DNA of 64,000 nt from CAVVVS01 sp963751355 (GTDB taxonomy: Bacteria; Bacteroidota; Ignavibacteria; Ignavibacteriales; Ignavibacteriaceae), in NCBI GenBank assembly GCA_963751355.1, contig CAVVVS010000105.1:62001-126000 (forward strand), written 5' to 3'. Both the position numbers and the translations under genes were made by a program. The notes under the pieces were generated by a model. The model was not told where the DNA came from and made no database searches. It saw only the letters and a program-made list of their open reading frames with translations. Positions 63,852-64,000 of this stretch are shown piece by piece. Each line of letters starts with the position of its first letter. Within the stretch, counting starts at the first letter, position 1.

Positions 63852-64000
63852 CGCCACTTTAACGCCCCAGAGTTTTTGTCGTCTTTTTTAGCCGCGACAT
63901 AACCATCGGATGTGTATTGCTGAAACTTAACTTTCTTTTCAGATTGTCCACCTTGCCCCTGCGTAGCATAACCGGGACCTTGATAACCTCTTGGTTGTGT
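63848..64000 (-). CDS. C-terminal end of an unidentified protein, start beyond window
   Basis: The last 50 codons of a minus-strand gene read in from the right edge, with a Gly/Gln-rich start (GYQGPGYATQGQGGQ) followed by KFQQYTSDGYVAAKKDD and ending GALKWR. The stop TGA overlaps the next ATG, so it is coupled to the deacetylase-like gene. No family can be named from this fragment. Confidence 0.6.
   Translation of the reverse strand, partial: TQPRGYQGPGYATQGQGGQSEKKVKFQQYTSDGYVAAKKDDKNSGALKWR

Overview
The window looks like chromosomal DNA from an AT-rich, Gram-negative member of the Bacteroidota/Chlorobiota/Ignavibacteriota group, with an Ignavibacteria-like flavour. The main clue is four secreted proteins that end in a type IX secretion (T9SS) sorting domain carrying the NYPNPFNP-type motif. 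Others are two TonB-dependent receptors (one with a carboxypeptidase-like N-terminal domain), a BamA-type barrel protein and ECF sigma/anti-sigma signalling. No rRNA, tRNA, CRISPR array, phage or complete insertion sequence was seen. The lineage is inferred from gene content only.

1-24.4 kb is a sugar-use region. A LacI-family regulator (6.3-7.3 kb) sits beside a long minus-strand operon running from 20.9 to 7.8 kb. The operon encodes a secreted CBM9/DOMON-like protein, a GH94-type phosphorylase (split by a frameshift), a GH2 enzyme, a secreted GH144/PF10091-type glucanase, an unassigned secreted protein and a CUT1-type sugar ABC importer without its ATPase. A divergent 1055-residue secreted protein with carbohydrate-binding modules lies at 21.2-24.4 kb. 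Three copies of the same 14-bp LacI-type operator, two of them placed just downstream of near-identical TTGACA-17-bp promoters, tie the regulator to the operon. My model is extracellular cleavage of a beta-glucan (perhaps beta-1,2-linked), import of the oligosaccharides, then intracellular phosphorolysis or hydrolysis. Downstream of lacI lie a second CBM9-like T9SS protein, a TonB receptor and a secreted protein that runs off the left edge.

24.4-37 kb is housekeeping. It holds a nagA relic, a BamA-like barrel protein, gcvP and the classic yceD-rpmF-plsX-fabH-fabD-fabG-acpP-fabF-rnc fatty-acid cluster, with a cysteine-cluster protein (DUF3109 type) inserted between fabD and fabG.

37.5-49.3 kb (plus strand) holds a NatAB-like ABC exporter, a PrsW-like membrane protease, a small protein of unclear fold, nadD, a sugar-nucleotide epimerase, meaB, an acyl-CoA dehydrogenase, a biotin-dependent carboxyltransferase, a sigma-54 response regulator and a HIT protein. 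The acyl-CoA genes suggest branched-chain or propionyl/methylmalonyl metabolism.

49.5-64 kb (minus strand) holds dinB, a DUF72 protein, an ECF sigma/anti-sigma operon with unrecognised secreted proteins, a TonB receptor, lexA, a 1205-residue hybrid sensor with a degenerate ATPase domain and 111-bp tandem repeats, and a membrane-anchored polysaccharide-deacetylase-like protein. Several intergenic stretches here carry inverted repeats or degenerate short-period repeats. Three genes in the window are split by single-base frameshifts at or near A-runs, so sequencing error must be excluded before they are called pseudogenes.
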